From DAOMNN01 sp050486545 (GTDB taxonomy: Bacteria > Pseudomonadota > Gammaproteobacteria > Burkholderiales > Rhodocyclaceae), in contig JBJHDM010000036.1 in the NCBI GenBank assembly GCA_050486545.1, positions 1-34,101 of the forward strand: a stretch of DNA of 34,101 nt, written 5' to 3'. Position numbers and translations under genes: made by a program. Shown piece by piece: positions 23,280 through 31,932 of this stretch; the stretch's first letter is position 1; each line of letters starts with the position of its first letter. Under the pieces are notes generated by a model that was given only the letters and a program-made list of their open reading frames with translations, was not told the DNA's origin and did no database searches.

Positions 23280-23840
23280 TCAGAACGACGAGCCCGGCTC
23301 GCGCAGGAAGGCGAGTTCCTCTGCGGTGGACGGGCGTCCGAGGATCTCGTTGCGGTGCGGGTAGCGGCCGAAGCGGGCGATGATGGCGCGGTGGGCGTGC
23401 TCGAAGCGCAGGTTTTCTTCCAGTCCCGGCTGGTCGAACAGGCGCAGCGCTTCATCATGGACGCGCAGCGATTCGCTGTGCATGTAGGGCAGGTACAGGA
23501 AGGCACGCTGCGTCGGCGGCAGTTCGCGGTCCACCCCCAGCCGCACCGCCTCCTGCGCCAGCACCAGCGCCATGCCGTCGGACGCGAAGGCCTCGGCGCG
23601 GTCGCGAAAGACGTTGCGCGGAAACTGGTCGAGCACGAGGATCTCGGCCAGCCGGCCGCGTGCGGGCTCGCGCCAGTGAGCGAGCTCACCGGCACGCGCG
23701 GCGGTGAGGACCCTGCCGAAACGCGCCGCGATCCGTGCATCGAGGCCGGCGTCCTTGCTCCACCAGTCGCGCGGAGTCAGTTCCTCGAACCAGAACGCGA
23801 GAATGGTCTCGGGGTCGAAGCGCTCGTTTGCGTCGTCCAT
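23280..23840 (-). CDS. DUF924-family protein
   Basis: A 186-aa cytosolic helical protein. Family marks: ILAFWFEELTPRDWWSKDAG, LAEILVLDQFPRNVFRDRAE, FLYLPYMHSESLRVHDEALR and FGRYPHRNEILGRPSTAEEL near the C-terminus. DUF924 proteins are TPR-like and common in proteobacteria; no biochemical role is established. The start ATG 23840 has AAGGAAG about 9 nt upstream. The longer reading frame upstream extends into non-coding sequence and is unlikely. First gene of the leftward operon with the lipoprotein and methyltransferase genes. Confidence 0.9.
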   Translation of the reverse strand: MDDANERFDPETILAFWFEELTPRDWWSKDAGLDARIAARFGRVLTAARAGELAHWREPARGRLAEILVLDQFPRNVFRDRAEAFASDGMALVLAQEAVRLGVDRELPPTQRAFLYLPYMHSESLRVHDEALRLFDQPGLEENLRFEHAHRAIIARFGRYPHRNEILGRPSTAEELAFLREPGSSF

Positions 23841-24174
23841 TCGGTCGGACTTCCTTGCTGAAATCGATCTTCGCAGTGTAGCCGGACGGCGGCCGGGTTT
23901 TGTGGTTGCAGCCGTTCCGTGCTTCGGCGCGATCGAGTCCGCGCGGCGGAGATGATCGCCGCCAGGTCCAGGTCCGGCCAAGCTCCAGTCCGCCCGGACC
24001 CACATCAAGGTCGTCTGCAGGGCCGCTGCGTCGTCCCGGTCCGTGGTTTGTGACAAAGTTGCCCAGTCACACCTCATTTGAATCGTATGATGTCCCTCCA
24101 CGCGAACATGTCGATTGCACATGCCGCTGCGCTGAAGTATTCAGCGGCAGGGCATGGCGAGGGAGCCGATGCGG
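23841..24174. other. Gap between divergent genes with a hairpin
   Basis: No gene is seen. A hairpin TGCCGCTG/CAGCGGCA (24122-24129 and 24142-24149), which can also fold as CGCTGA/TCAGCG inside, sits just before the rightward zinc-finger gene, close to its ribosome site at 24160-24165. It might influence its translation. Confidence 0.4.
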
Positions 24175-24486
24175 ATGGCGAGACGGCGTTACCGAAAGAA
24201 CGAAGGCCTGCTCGAACTCGCGATGCGTTCGGACTGGCGGTTCGGCGCGATCCTGTCCGCCGTCTGCGTGACCGGCGCTGCGATCGTCATTCCCGGCCTG
24301 TTCTCCGCCAACCGCCTGCTGGCCTTCGCCACCGAGGGTGACTGGACCACCCCCACGTGTCCGAGCTGCGGCGCCAAGATGGTGGACCGCGACAGCAAGC
24401 GCGGTCGATTCTGGGGGTGTTCGAACTTCCCGAACTGCAAGGCGACGTTGGGGATGCGCGGCCAACGTGCGGCCCTCGCCGCCTGA
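24175..24486 (+). CDS. Membrane plus zinc-finger protein, Mrr-like ends without the nuclease core
   Basis: A 103-aa protein. The basic start MARRRYRKNEGLLELAMRSD and the hydrophobic helix (about 25-45, FGAILSAVCVTGAAIVIPGL) are like the N-terminus of Mrr-type restriction endonucleases with a membrane segment. The C-terminal CPSCGAKMVDRDSKRGRFWG, then CSNFPNCKAT, is the topoisomerase-type C4 zinc finger that closes the same proteins. The Mrr catalytic domain expected between them is missing. AGGGAG 9 nt before ATG 24175 favours this start; ATGs at 24154 and 24169 are possible. It may be an internal-deletion derivative or a small family of its own. A PLD-like gene follows 28 bp downstream. Confidence 0.7.
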   Translation: MARRRYRKNEGLLELAMRSDWRFGAILSAVCVTGAAIVIPGLFSANRLLAFATEGDWTTPTCPSCGAKMVDRDSKRGRFWGCSNFPNCKATLGMRGQRAALAA

Positions 24487-24514
24487 ACCTCAACCGCAAG
24501 CCACGGAAACGAAA

Positions 24515-25216
24515 ATGGCCAAGTTCCTCAATACCAGCGCGACCAACTACTTCCTCGAGGAGCTGATCAAGAACGCCAAGGACCGCCTTATCCTGATCAG
24601 TCCATTTCTGAAGCTCAATGACCGCATGCGTGAGCTGCTTGCCGACAAGAACCGGCTCAAGATCGACGTGCGCATCGTGTACGGAAAGAGCGAACTCCAG
24701 CCGGAAGAGATTACCTGGCTCAAGGAACTGACCTACATCCGCACCAGCTTCTGCAAGAACCTGCACGCCAAGTGCTACATGAACGAAGAGCTGGCCATCA
24801 TCACCAGTCTCAACCTCTATGAGTTCAGCCAGATCAACAACAACGAAATGGGCGTCCTAATCCGCCGCGAGGACGACGCGGAACTCTACAAGGATACCTA
24901 CGAAGAGGCGCAGCGCATCATCCGCATCAGCGACGAGGTGCGTATTTCACTTGAACGCGTAGCGGCCCAGGAAGGGGGAGAGACCGAGACCGAGGAAGCC
25001 TCGGACAAGATCGACAAGCTAACCAGTTCGAAGCTTGCGCAGAAGCTGGGAATGAAAACAGGGGAGTTGTTGGAGCGGTTTGTGGCGAACGGGTACTTGG
25101 AATCGCGCGACGGCAAGCACTTCATTACCGCCAAGGGTAAGGAAGTGGGTGGGGAATTTCGGATGAGCCCGAAGTTTGGGCCGTACTTTCTCTGGCCTGA
25201 GAGTACCAAGCTGTGA
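24515..25216 (+). CDS. PLD-like protein with a C-terminal DNA-binding-like domain
   Basis: A 233-aa protein. Residues 1-140 have the phospholipase D/nuclease half-site: ISPFLKLNDRMRELLADKNR, then LHAKCYMNEELAIITSLNLY with the H-x-K and a downstream S/N pair and E as in single-HKD family members, which act as dimers on phosphodiester bonds. Residues ~170-233 (LTSSKLAQKLGMKTGELLER, FVANGYLESRDGKHFITAKG) resemble a winged helix that would bind DNA. Single-HKD plus DNA-binding parts suggest a nuclease rather than a lipase. The ATG at 24515 has only a weak site (GGAAAC). It probably shares a transcript with the zinc-finger gene. A role in DNA restriction or repair is inferred. Confidence 0.82.
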   Translation: MAKFLNTSATNYFLEELIKNAKDRLILISPFLKLNDRMRELLADKNRLKIDVRIVYGKSELQPEEITWLKELTYIRTSFCKNLHAKCYMNEELAIITSLNLYEFSQINNNEMGVLIRREDDAELYKDTYEEAQRIIRISDEVRISLERVAAQEGGETETEEASDKIDKLTSSKLAQKLGMKTGELLERFVANGYLESRDGKHFITAKGKEVGGEFRMSPKFGPYFLWPESTKL

Positions 25217-25656
25217 CGGAAGAGCAGGCTACGGTCAAATTTGATCCGGGAGGAAGTCGATTCCGCCCGCAATGGAACGAGCGGTCACTGTCAGTAAATA
25301 TGGATCCAGCCCCAGCAATTGCTTTCGCCTCGGAGCGAAAGGCGTCAAGTCGGCCTGAGGGGGCGCTCAAGCATATGCCAGCGAACGGCAGCAGCGGAAA
25401 CGCGAAACTGAAGTTGGAGTTGGAGTGGCGCCCGTGAGGATGCCGCACTTGAACTGGAGTTTTGCCGTGTGTGCGATGGTGCGAATCGCAACGGAAACCC
25501 TATTCGTTCCGCTTGGTCATCGCAGCCAAAAAAACCAACTCGGAAGATCTGCAAGCCGAGCGGATCGAGGTCATCCGGGCAACTGACGAAGTGCGGATCC
25601 TGGCGTTTGCAGGATCATTGAGCACCCAAGCAGGGTTCCCCCACTTCAAGAAGCAC
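25217..25656. other. Gene-poor stretch
   Basis: A GTG at 25213 overlapping the PLD stop opens 74 codons (to 25437), but the predicted protein has no recognisable features and may be chance. The rest contains no supported gene on either strand; its mixed base composition looks like decayed coding sequence. Confidence 0.35.
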
Positions 25657-25989
25657 TTAGCCTCCCCCGCTGACGGACGGGCGAGCGTACCCTGCCCCGG
25701 TACTCTGACTGCCGCCCGGCCAATGACTGCCCGACCGCAGAACCGACGGGATTCCAAGTCCGCCCCCTCGTGCCGGGGCTGTGCAGCTCGACGGGAAGAA
25801 GACCAGATGCTCCCCGCGTTGGCGCAAGGCGAGCAACGCCGCGCTCGGACCCGTGACCGGGTCATAGGAAATGTCGATGGGTGCGCGTGCGCTCTGCGAG
25901 ATCAGTTGATCGCCACGAAAGATCTGATAGCACTCCGCGAGCACCGGAGATGCGCTCAGCATCAGGGCGAGTGCCACGAGTATCTTCAT
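25657..25989 (-). CDS. Small exported protein with a doubtful C-terminus
   Basis: A 110-aa frame with a clear signal peptide (MKILVALALMLSASPVLA, cleavage before ECYQIF). The next ~50 aa (RGDQLISQSARAPIDISYDP, GEHLVFFPSSC) look like a genuine small periplasmic domain with two Cys (E19-C20 and SSC) that could form a disulfide. The last ~40 aa are Gly/Ser/Pro-rich and look out of frame, so the real protein may end or shift near residue 70. AAGGAGG lies 7 nt before ATG 25989, which is 61 bp after the dienelactone hydrolase stop on the same strand, so it may be co-transcribed with it. Confidence 0.55.
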   Translation of the reverse strand: MKILVALALMLSASPVLAECYQIFRGDQLISQSARAPIDISYDPVTGPSAALLALRQRGEHLVFFPSSCTAPARGGGLGIPSVLRSGSHWPGGSQSTGAGYARPSVSGGG

Positions 25990-26050
25990 GATGGTCCTCC
26001 TTGCGCCCGGGCGGTTCCGCCCCGGGCGCCTTTGGGCTGGCGTGGCCCCT

Positions 26051-26818
26051 TTACTGGATGAACTCCATCAACGCCCGCCAGCTGTCCTGGTCCGCATGTT
26101 CGTCGTACGCGACGGGCATGCCGTACTTCTCGCCGATCTCGGTGGCGCCGGGGTTGGTGAAGCTGTGCAGCACACCGGGGTAGCTGAGCAGGGTGAGGTC
26201 GGCTTCGGCGGTCATCATCTCCTTGACGAAGTTGCCGACCTGCTCGGGCGGGATCATCGGGTCGGCGCCGCCGGTGGCGACGAGGATGCGCGCCTTGACG
26301 TTGCCGGCCTGGGCCGGGTTGTTGGTGCCGAGGCTGCCGTGAAAGCTCGCCACACCCGCCAGGTCTGCGCCCATGCGGGCCTGGTTGAGCACCACCGCGC
26401 CGCCGAAGCAGTAGCCGATGGCGTAGATGCGGGCATCGTCGACGCTCGCTTCGGCGGCGAGCAGCGTACGTGCGGCGTTGAAGCGGGCGCCCATCTTTTC
26501 GGGTTCGGCCAGCGCGGCCTGCATGAAGGCCTGGGCGTCGGTCGGATGGTCGGCGACCTGGCCGTGGCCGTACATGTCGACCGCGATCGCGGTGTAGCCG
26601 GCCTCGGCGAGCTGGCGGGCGCGGTCGCGGGCGTAGTCGTTCAGCCCCCACCATTCATGGATGACGATGACGCCGGGGCCGGCCTCGGCCTTGCCGGAGG
26701 TGTACAGCACGGCGGTGCCGAGCTCGTTCGGCAGGGTGATCTCGCGGGATTCGACGGATGCCAGGGCCGGCATCGTCGCGGCAACGGTCATGGCGGCAAT
26801 CCAGTGACGCAGCTTCAT
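26051..26818 (-). CDS. Exported dienelactone hydrolase family protein
   Basis: A 255-aa periplasmic alpha/beta hydrolase. Signal peptide to ~A20 (MKLRHWIAAMTVAATMPALA). The dienelactone hydrolase set is visible: VIVIHEWWGLNDYARDRAR, the nucleophile elbow IGYCFGGAVV with C137, the acid D186 in GGADPMIP and H218 in LHSFTNPG. Dienelactone hydrolases open the lactone of chloroaromatic degradation, but exported forms act on unknown esters. AGGAG lies about 7 nt before ATG 26818. The upstream frame extension is not needed. It is followed by the small exported protein. Confidence 0.93.
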   Translation of the reverse strand: MKLRHWIAAMTVAATMPALASVESREITLPNELGTAVLYTSGKAEAGPGVIVIHEWWGLNDYARDRARQLAEAGYTAIAVDMYGHGQVADHPTDAQAFMQAALAEPEKMGARFNAARTLLAAEASVDDARIYAIGYCFGGAVVLNQARMGADLAGVASFHGSLGTNNPAQAGNVKARILVATGGADPMIPPEQVGNFVKEMMTAEADLTLLSYPGVLHSFTNPGATEIGEKYGMPVAYDEHADQDSWRALMEFIQ

Positions 26819-26985
26819 GGGATTCTCCTCTCTGTCGTGGTTATTGCGGGCTTCTTGTGGTGATGGATGAGGCCATCGGTTGACCTGCTGGAGGCCACGC
26901 AGTTCGCACGACGGTTCATGACGGGCAGGAACGGCGCGGTGCGCTGGGGAGGATCGATGCGCATACGGGGTGCGCTCCGGGACCG

Positions 26986-27006
26986 GGGCAAACGAACGCC
27001 CGTTCG
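26986..27006 (-). terminator. Weak intrinsic terminator of the HNH gene
   Basis: On the minus strand directly after the HNH stop, CGAACG-GG-CGTTCG (26993-27006) forms a 6-bp stem followed by TTTG (ending at 26989). The T-tract is short, so efficiency is uncertain. Confidence 0.45.
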
Positions 27007-27009
27007 CGA

Positions 27010-27381
27010 TCAGTCCACGCGCTTGCGTGTGTCGAGCAGGCTCCTGAGATTCGCGAACGGGGCGTGCGTCGCGACTTCGCCGGAGCCTGCGCCGCCGCCG
27101 CTGGCGAGGTGTTCGAGCTGGCGCTGGTGTTCGTTGTCGTGGCAGTAGAGGCACAGCAGTTCCCAGTTGCTGCCGTCGCGGGGATTGTTGTCGTGATCGT
27201 GGTCGCGGTGATGGACGGTGAGTTCGCGCAGGTTGGCGTGGGTGAACGTGCGGGCGCAGCGGCCGCAGACCCAGGGATAGATCTTCAGCGCCTGCTCGCG
27301 GTAGCCCTCCGCGCGCCGGTCCGCAGCCTGCCGCGCCTCGGCGACGATGCGGTCGAGCTTGTCGTGATCGATCTTCTTCAT
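27010..27381 (-). CDS. yajD: YajD-family HNH nuclease-like protein
   Basis: A 123-aa protein with a small HNH module: PWVCGRCARTFTHANLRELT, VHHRDHDHDNNPRDGSNWEL and LCLYCHDNEHQRQLEH. The two CxxC pairs bind structural zinc and the HH/N/H residues form the metal site that cuts DNA in active HNH enzymes. This matches YajD, widespread in proteobacteria, whose physiological target is not known. AAGGAG lies 7 nt before ATG 27381. The C-terminal ~30 aa is a Gly-rich tail. It is divergent from the MOSC gene, sharing a ~190-bp intergenic region. Confidence 0.9.
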   Translation of the reverse strand: MKKIDHDKLDRIVAEARQAADRRAEGYREQALKIYPWVCGRCARTFTHANLRELTVHHRDHDHDNNPRDGSNWELLCLYCHDNEHQRQLEHLASGGGAGSGEVATHAPFANLRSLLDTRKRVD

Positions 27382-27571
27382 CGGTTTCTCCTTGCGGGCG
27401 GAGTGTGCCGTGCGCGAGACTGTCTCATCCGTGTCGGAAACGTGGACAATTCCCGTGGGGGCTTGTTCGCGTTCCGACCGACGGGAAAGCGTTTGTCGCA
27501 GGGCTCGGTGCGCGCCGGGATCGGGGTGGCAGCGTATCCGGACCGCGGCTGCCGGTTCGAATGGAGGCGGG

Positions 27572-28369
27572 ATGAGTTTGCGCGTTGCAAGGCTGTATCG
27601 GTATCCGGTGAAGGGGCTGAGCCCGGAAACGCTGGATGTGGTCGAACTGCTGGCGGGTGGAGGGGTGCCCGGCGACCGCCGCCTTGCGCTCGCGCACGGC
27701 GAGACGGCCATCGATCCGGACCGGCCGACGTGGCAACCCAAGCGTGCGTTCGTCGCGCTCGACACCTGTCCGGAGCTGGCGGCGCTCGAGTGCCGCTGGA
27801 ACGGGCAGGAGGGTGCGCTTCGGATCAGCCTGTCGGGAAAGCAGGTGGCCTGCGGGAACCTGGACGTGGCGGCAGACCGGGCGGCGCTGGAGGCGTTTTT
27901 CAGCGATTACGTAGGACGGGCCGCCCGCGGCAGGCTGCAACTGGTCGAGGCCGACGGTTTCGCCTTCGCCGATGCACACGAGCCGCTGCTGTCGGTGGCG
28001 GGGCTCGCATCGCTGGGGGACGTGGAGCGCAGGGTCGGCCAGCGCGTCGACGTGCGCCGCTTTCGCGTGAACCTGGTGATCGAAGGCGGCCTGCCCTGGC
28101 AGGAGAACGACTGGGTGGGGAAGGAAATCCGCGTCGGCGGGGTGCGACTGGAGGTGGTCGAGCCGATCCTTCGCTGCGCCGCCATCGAGGCCGACCCGGT
28201 GACCGGGGAGCGGGAACTCGACCTGTTGCGCACGCTGGTGCGCGCCCATGGCGAAGCCGTATTCGGCGTCTATGCGCGTGTCGTCGGGGGTGGGCGGGTG
28301 AGCAGGGGCGACGTCGTCGACGCCCCGCCCGGCGGACGATTTCCGGACCGGCCGGATCTGGAGCTGTAG
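27572..28369 (+). CDS. MOSC domain protein
   Basis: A 265-aa protein with an N-terminal MOSC beta-barrel (LRVARLYRYPVKGLSPETLD, GVPGDRRLALAHG, typical MOSC_N) and the main MOSC domain (about 110-255: HEPLLSVAGLASLGDV, FRVNLVIEGGLPWQENDWVG, EPILRCAAIEADPVTGERE with the conserved C that can hold the molybdenum sulfur, and FGVYARVVGGG). MOSC proteins transfer sulfur to, or bind, the molybdenum cofactor. GGAGG lies 4-5 nt before ATG 27572. Stand-alone cytosolic member; partner enzyme unknown. No operon neighbour in direction. Confidence 0.92.
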   Translation: MSLRVARLYRYPVKGLSPETLDVVELLAGGGVPGDRRLALAHGETAIDPDRPTWQPKRAFVALDTCPELAALECRWNGQEGALRISLSGKQVACGNLDVAADRAALEAFFSDYVGRAARGRLQLVEADGFAFADAHEPLLSVAGLASLGDVERRVGQRVDVRRFRVNLVIEGGLPWQENDWVGKEIRVGGVRLEVVEPILRCAAIEADPVTGERELDLLRTLVRAHGEAVFGVYARVVGGGRVSRGDVVDAPPGGRFPDRPDLEL

Positions 28370-28453
28370 GGCACGCGAAGCGACGCATGGGGTGACCAAA
28401 GGGCGAACGTCCCCGGATATGGGGCGAGTATCGACACAACGCAAGGAGACGAA

Positions 28454-29650
28454 ATGAGCGGGAACGTGATCGTCGCGGGAGTGGGTATGCGCCGGTTCCG
28501 CAAGCCGGGTGCGAGCGAGCCGTACGATGTCATGGCCGAGACGGCGGTCATCGCCGCGCTGGCCGATGCTGGGTTGCAGTTCGGCCAGGTGCAGCAGGCC
28601 TACGCGAGCTACGTCTATGGCGATTCGACCAGCGGCCAGCGCGCGCTCTACCGTGTCGGGCGCAGTGGCATTCCGGTGGTCAACGTGAACAACAACTGCG
28701 CCAGCGGCGCGACCGCGCTGTTTCTCGCGCGTCAGGCAATTGCCGGCGGTGCGGCCCACTGCGTGCTCGCGTTCGGCTTCGAGCAGATGCGACCGGGTGC
28801 GCTCACCGAGCACTGGGATGACCGCCCCGGCCCGCTGGCGGACTTCATCGAGGCAACCCGCGCGGCCCAGGGATGGACACAGGACGTGCCGATGGCGGCG
28901 CAGATCTTCGGGGGGGCGGGGCGCGAGCACATGAAGCGCTTCGGTACGCGCCCCGAAACCTTCGCGCGCATCGCGGTGAAGGCGCGCCGGCATGCGTCGA
29001 AGAATCCGGAGGCGCTGTTCAACGAGCCGGTGACCCTCGAGGAGGTGCTCGCTTCACCGACCATCTTCGATCCGCTCACGCGCCTGCAATGCTGCCCGCC
29101 CACCTGCGGGGCGGCCGCAGCGGTGCTGGTGTCGGAAGCGTTCGCCCGCCATATCGGCCTGAAGCGCGGGGTGGCGATTGCCGGCCAGGCGCTGGTGACC
29201 GATCGCGACGAGAGCTTCGCCGACGGCGATCTGCGCTGGCTGGTCGGCTACGGCATGGGCATCGAGGCTTCCGAGCGCACCTACGAGATGGCCGGAATCG
29301 GCCCCGAGGACGTCGACGTCGTCGAGTTGCATGACTGCTTCACCACCAACGAGCTGATCGCCTACGAGGCGCTGGGGCTGGTGCCCGAGGGCGAGGGCGA
29401 GCGCATGGTGATGGACGAGGACAACACCTACGGCGGGCGCTGCGTCGTGAACCCGTCCGGTGGACTGCTCGCCAAGGGTCACCCGCTCGGTGCGACCGGG
29501 TTGGCGCAGTGCGCCGAGCTGGTATGCCAGTTGCGCGGCGAGGCCGGCGAGCGCCAGGTCGAAGGCGCACGCATCGGCCTGGCGCACAACGTCGGCCTGG
29601 GCGGGGCGTGCGTGGTGACGCTGCTGGCTTCTCGGGACGCTGCAGGCTGA
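28454..29650 (+). CDS. SCP-x-type thiolase / lipid-transfer protein
   Basis: A 398-aa thiolase-fold enzyme. Active-site Cys82 is in VNVNNNCASGATA, the second set is VVELHDCFTTNELIAYEALG, HPLGATG and the C-terminal GLGGACVV. These are markers of the SCP-x/lipid-transfer branch of thiolases, which cleave acyl-CoA in the beta-oxidation of steroids, branched or cyclic acids, or act on aromatic CoA esters. AAGGAG lies 6 nt before ATG 28454. Its single-gene position and convergent neighbour corA give no pathway context. Typically paired with a MaoC or DUF35 OB-fold gene; neither is adjacent here. Confidence 0.9.
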   Translation: MSGNVIVAGVGMRRFRKPGASEPYDVMAETAVIAALADAGLQFGQVQQAYASYVYGDSTSGQRALYRVGRSGIPVVNVNNNCASGATALFLARQAIAGGAAHCVLAFGFEQMRPGALTEHWDDRPGPLADFIEATRAAQGWTQDVPMAAQIFGGAGREHMKRFGTRPETFARIAVKARRHASKNPEALFNEPVTLEEVLASPTIFDPLTRLQCCPPTCGAAAAVLVSEAFARHIGLKRGVAIAGQALVTDRDESFADGDLRWLVGYGMGIEASERTYEMAGIGPEDVDVVELHDCFTTNELIAYEALGLVPEGEGERMVMDEDNTYGGRCVVNPSGGLLAKGHPLGATGLAQCAELVCQLRGEAGERQVEGARIGLAHNVGLGGACVVTLLASRDAAG

Positions 29651-29659
29651 GCGTTTGCA

Positions 29660-30724
29660 CTACATCCAGTGCCGTCGCCGGAAGAACACGACCAGTCCGA
29701 GTGCCACGAGCAGCATCAGCACCAGTACCGCGGGATAGGCCCAGGGCCAGTGCAGTTCGGGCATGTGTACGAAGTTCATGCCATAGACGCCCGCGATGAA
29801 GGTCAGCGGCATGAACACCGTGGCGATCAGCGTGAGCATCTTCATCACTTCGTTCATGCGGTTGCTGAGGCTGGACAGGTAGATGTCGAGCATGCTGGCG
29901 AGCAGTTCGCGGACCGTATCGATGGTGTCCATGATGTGGACGCTGTGGTCGAAGACGTCGCGCAGGAACAGCCGGGTCTCGGCCGTGATCAACGGGCTGT
30001 CGTCGCGCCATAGCCGTCCGAGCACCTCGCGCAGCGGCCACACGGACTTGCGCAACATCAGCATCTCGCGCTTGAAGTGGTGGATGCGATTAAGCGTGGC
30101 CGGGGTCGGGTGCTCGATCAGTTCGTCCTCGAGGGTCTCGATCCGGTCGCCGAGCTGCTCGAGCACGACGAAGTAGCGATCGACGACTGCATCGATCAGC
30201 GCATAGACGAGCGCGTCGGGACGCAGGTGGCGCAGCTTGCGGCCGCTGTGCAGGCGCTCGCGCACGCTGTCGAACACGTCGCTCGGGTGCTCCTGCATCG
30301 ACAGGACGAAGCCCTCGCCAAGCACGAGGCTGATCTGTTCCGAACTGATCTGCTCGCGCTCGGCGTCGTAGTGCAGCAGGCGCAGCACGATGTACAGATA
30401 GCCTTCGTAGTCCTCGACCTTGGGGCGCTGGTCGGTGTTTAGGATGTCTTCCATGACCAGCGGATGCAGCCCGAGCGTGCCGCCGAGCGCCTCGACCATG
30501 TCGGGCCGGTGCACGCCGTCGACGTGCAGCCAGCTCACCTGGTCGGCGCTGACGAGGTCCGGGCAGTGGGCCGGATCCTCGATGTGCCGTTCGTGCAGGC
30601 CGCCGCGATCGTAGCGGATGAGCCGCATCGCCGGCTTGCGCTCGGAGGGGCGGCCGATGTGCACCAGCGTTCCCGGGCCAGTGCCGGTCTTCTTGCTGCG
30701 TTCGACGACGAGCTTGCGTGCCAT
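29660..30724 (-). CDS. corA: CorA-type magnesium/cobalt transporter
   Basis: A 354-aa inner-membrane divalent cation channel. The large N-terminal cytosolic domain (alpha/beta, VSWLHVDGVHRPDMVEALGG, LHPLVMEDILNTDQRPKVED) is followed by long helices (HFKREMLMLRKSVWPLREVL) and two transmembrane helices at the C-terminus, the first ending in the signature Y-G-M-N-F (about residue 315) that makes the pore mouth. GGAGA lies 6 nt before ATG 30724. It lies 40 bp after the DUF1622 gene on the same strand, likely an operon. Ends 9 bp from the convergent thiolase. Confidence 0.95.
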   Translation of the reverse strand: MARKLVVERSKKTGTGPGTLVHIGRPSERKPAMRLIRYDRGGLHERHIEDPAHCPDLVSADQVSWLHVDGVHRPDMVEALGGTLGLHPLVMEDILNTDQRPKVEDYEGYLYIVLRLLHYDAEREQISSEQISLVLGEGFVLSMQEHPSDVFDSVRERLHSGRKLRHLRPDALVYALIDAVVDRYFVVLEQLGDRIETLEDELIEHPTPATLNRIHHFKREMLMLRKSVWPLREVLGRLWRDDSPLITAETRLFLRDVFDHSVHIMDTIDTVRELLASMLDIYLSSLSNRMNEVMKMLTLIATVFMPLTFIAGVYGMNFVHMPELHWPWAYPAVLVLMLLVALGLVVFFRRRHWM

Positions 30725-30764
30725 GAAGTCTCCCGGATGGATGCCGAGCGCGAGCGGCGCAGGA

Positions 30765-31181
30765 TCAGCGCGTAGACGAATCTCCTGGATCCGAATCGGA
30801 AACGTCCGCGGCGGACAGCCGTCCGGACAGGGCGGACTGATGCGTGCGCTCCATCTCGCGTTCGAGAAAATAGCTGAGGGTAATGCGGATGACGACGATC
30901 GCCCCGAGCATCGCGATGTTCTCCCAGCCCGGCGTCACCACCGACTTGATGATGTCGGCACCGATGAACAGGTCCAGCGCAAGCAGCAGGTGGGAGCCCA
31001 GCCGCTCGCGGATGCGTGCGGTCGTCGCGACAATGCGCGCATGGGGCAGATGGCCTTCGAGCTTGAGCGCGAAGAAGCGATAGACCGCCTCGGCGACGCC
31101 CCATACGACCACCATGACCCCGGTCAGGCTGATCGCATAGAACACCCCCATCACGGCGGAGTGAATGGTCTCGACGCTCAC
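30765..31181 (-). CDS. DUF1622 family membrane protein
   Basis: A 138-aa inner-membrane protein with about three helices (residues ~10-32 AVMGVFYAISLTGVMVVVWG, 63-82 LLLALDLFIGADIIKSVV, 88-106 IAMLGAIVVIRITLSYFLER). The pattern LLLALDLFIGADIIKSVVTP is that of DUF1622. The GTG at 31181 (SVETIHSAV) with AGGGGG 8 nt upstream is chosen over a longer ATG form at 31238 whose N-terminus is not protein-like; an internal ATG (MGVFY) is possible. It precedes corA. Function of the family is not known. Confidence 0.85.
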   Translation of the reverse strand: MSVETIHSAVMGVFYAISLTGVMVVVWGVAEAVYRFFALKLEGHLPHARIVATTARIRERLGSHLLLALDLFIGADIIKSVVTPGWENIAMLGAIVVIRITLSYFLEREMERTHQSALSGRLSAADVSDSDPGDSSTR

Positions 31182-31449
31182 TCGGAGATCCCCCTGAGGC
31201 CGTCGCGGGCCGCGGCCGATGGCATGAGGGTACCGCAATCGGGCGGCCGGTCAAATCGGCTCGGCCCGAAGAGCGATACGCTGCGGAGGAAATTGCCGAA
31301 CTGGTCGGCTTCCTGCGTGCCAAAGGGATGTGAAACGATCGGCCGCCGCACTTTACGGCCGTCGATTTCCGTCCGTGCCGTGCGTCGTGTACAGGGGCCC
31401 GGCACACTCGCCGGGACCCAGGAGCCGTAGCCCACCACAGGAGACCCCC

Positions 31450-31869
31450 ATGCGCATCAATCCCTACCTGATCTTCGATGGCCAGTGCGAGACCGCCTTC
31501 CGTTTCTACGCGGAGTGCCTCGGCGGCACGCTCACCGCGATGCTCCCCTACCGTGACACGCCCGCGAGCGAGGCGGTCCCCGAAACCCACCGCGACCGCA
31601 TCATCCACGCCTGCCTGGAGATCGGCGGTCAGCGGCTCATGGCGTCGGATACGACGCCCGACCAGCCGTACGAGCCGATCCGCGGGAGCTGGACGTCGCT
31701 GAACGTCGATTCGGTCGCCGAGGCCGAGCGCATCTTCGACGCACTGGCCGCCGGCGGCGAGACGCCGATGCCGATGGCCGAGACGTTCTGGGCGCAGCGC
31801 TTTGGCATGTGCATCGACCGCTACGGGGTGCCGTGGATGGTCAACTGCGACAAGCCGGCACCGGGCTGA
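31450..31869 (+). CDS. VOC-family protein (PhnB-like)
   Basis: A 139-aa glyoxalase/bleomycin-resistance (vicinal oxygen chelate) fold protein of the PhnB/3-demethylubiquinone methyltransferase-like type: INPYLIFDGQCETAFRFYAE, CLGGTLTAMLPY, FWAQRFGMCIDRYGVPWMVN at the C-terminus. This group has beta-alpha-beta-beta-beta modules that bind a metal in the active members, with varied substrates. The start ATG 31450 lies at the end of a CACAGGAGACCCCC site (GGAG 5 nt upstream). The C-terminal fragment at 32602-32790 belongs to a related protein. Confidence 0.9.
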   Translation: MRINPYLIFDGQCETAFRFYAECLGGTLTAMLPYRDTPASEAVPETHRDRIIHACLEIGGQRLMASDTTPDQPYEPIRGSWTSLNVDSVAEAERIFDALAAGGETPMPMAETFWAQRFGMCIDRYGVPWMVNCDKPAPG

Positions 31870-31932
31870 GACGGCCGGCCTTCCAGCACCGACTTCTTGC
31901 ATCACGCCTGGAAGGCGCTTGACGAGCGCCGA

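Noticed and set aside
25462..26061. 199-codon plus-strand frame over the small exported protein
   Set aside because: Opposite to a frame with a clear signal peptide and ribosome site; no recognisable features.
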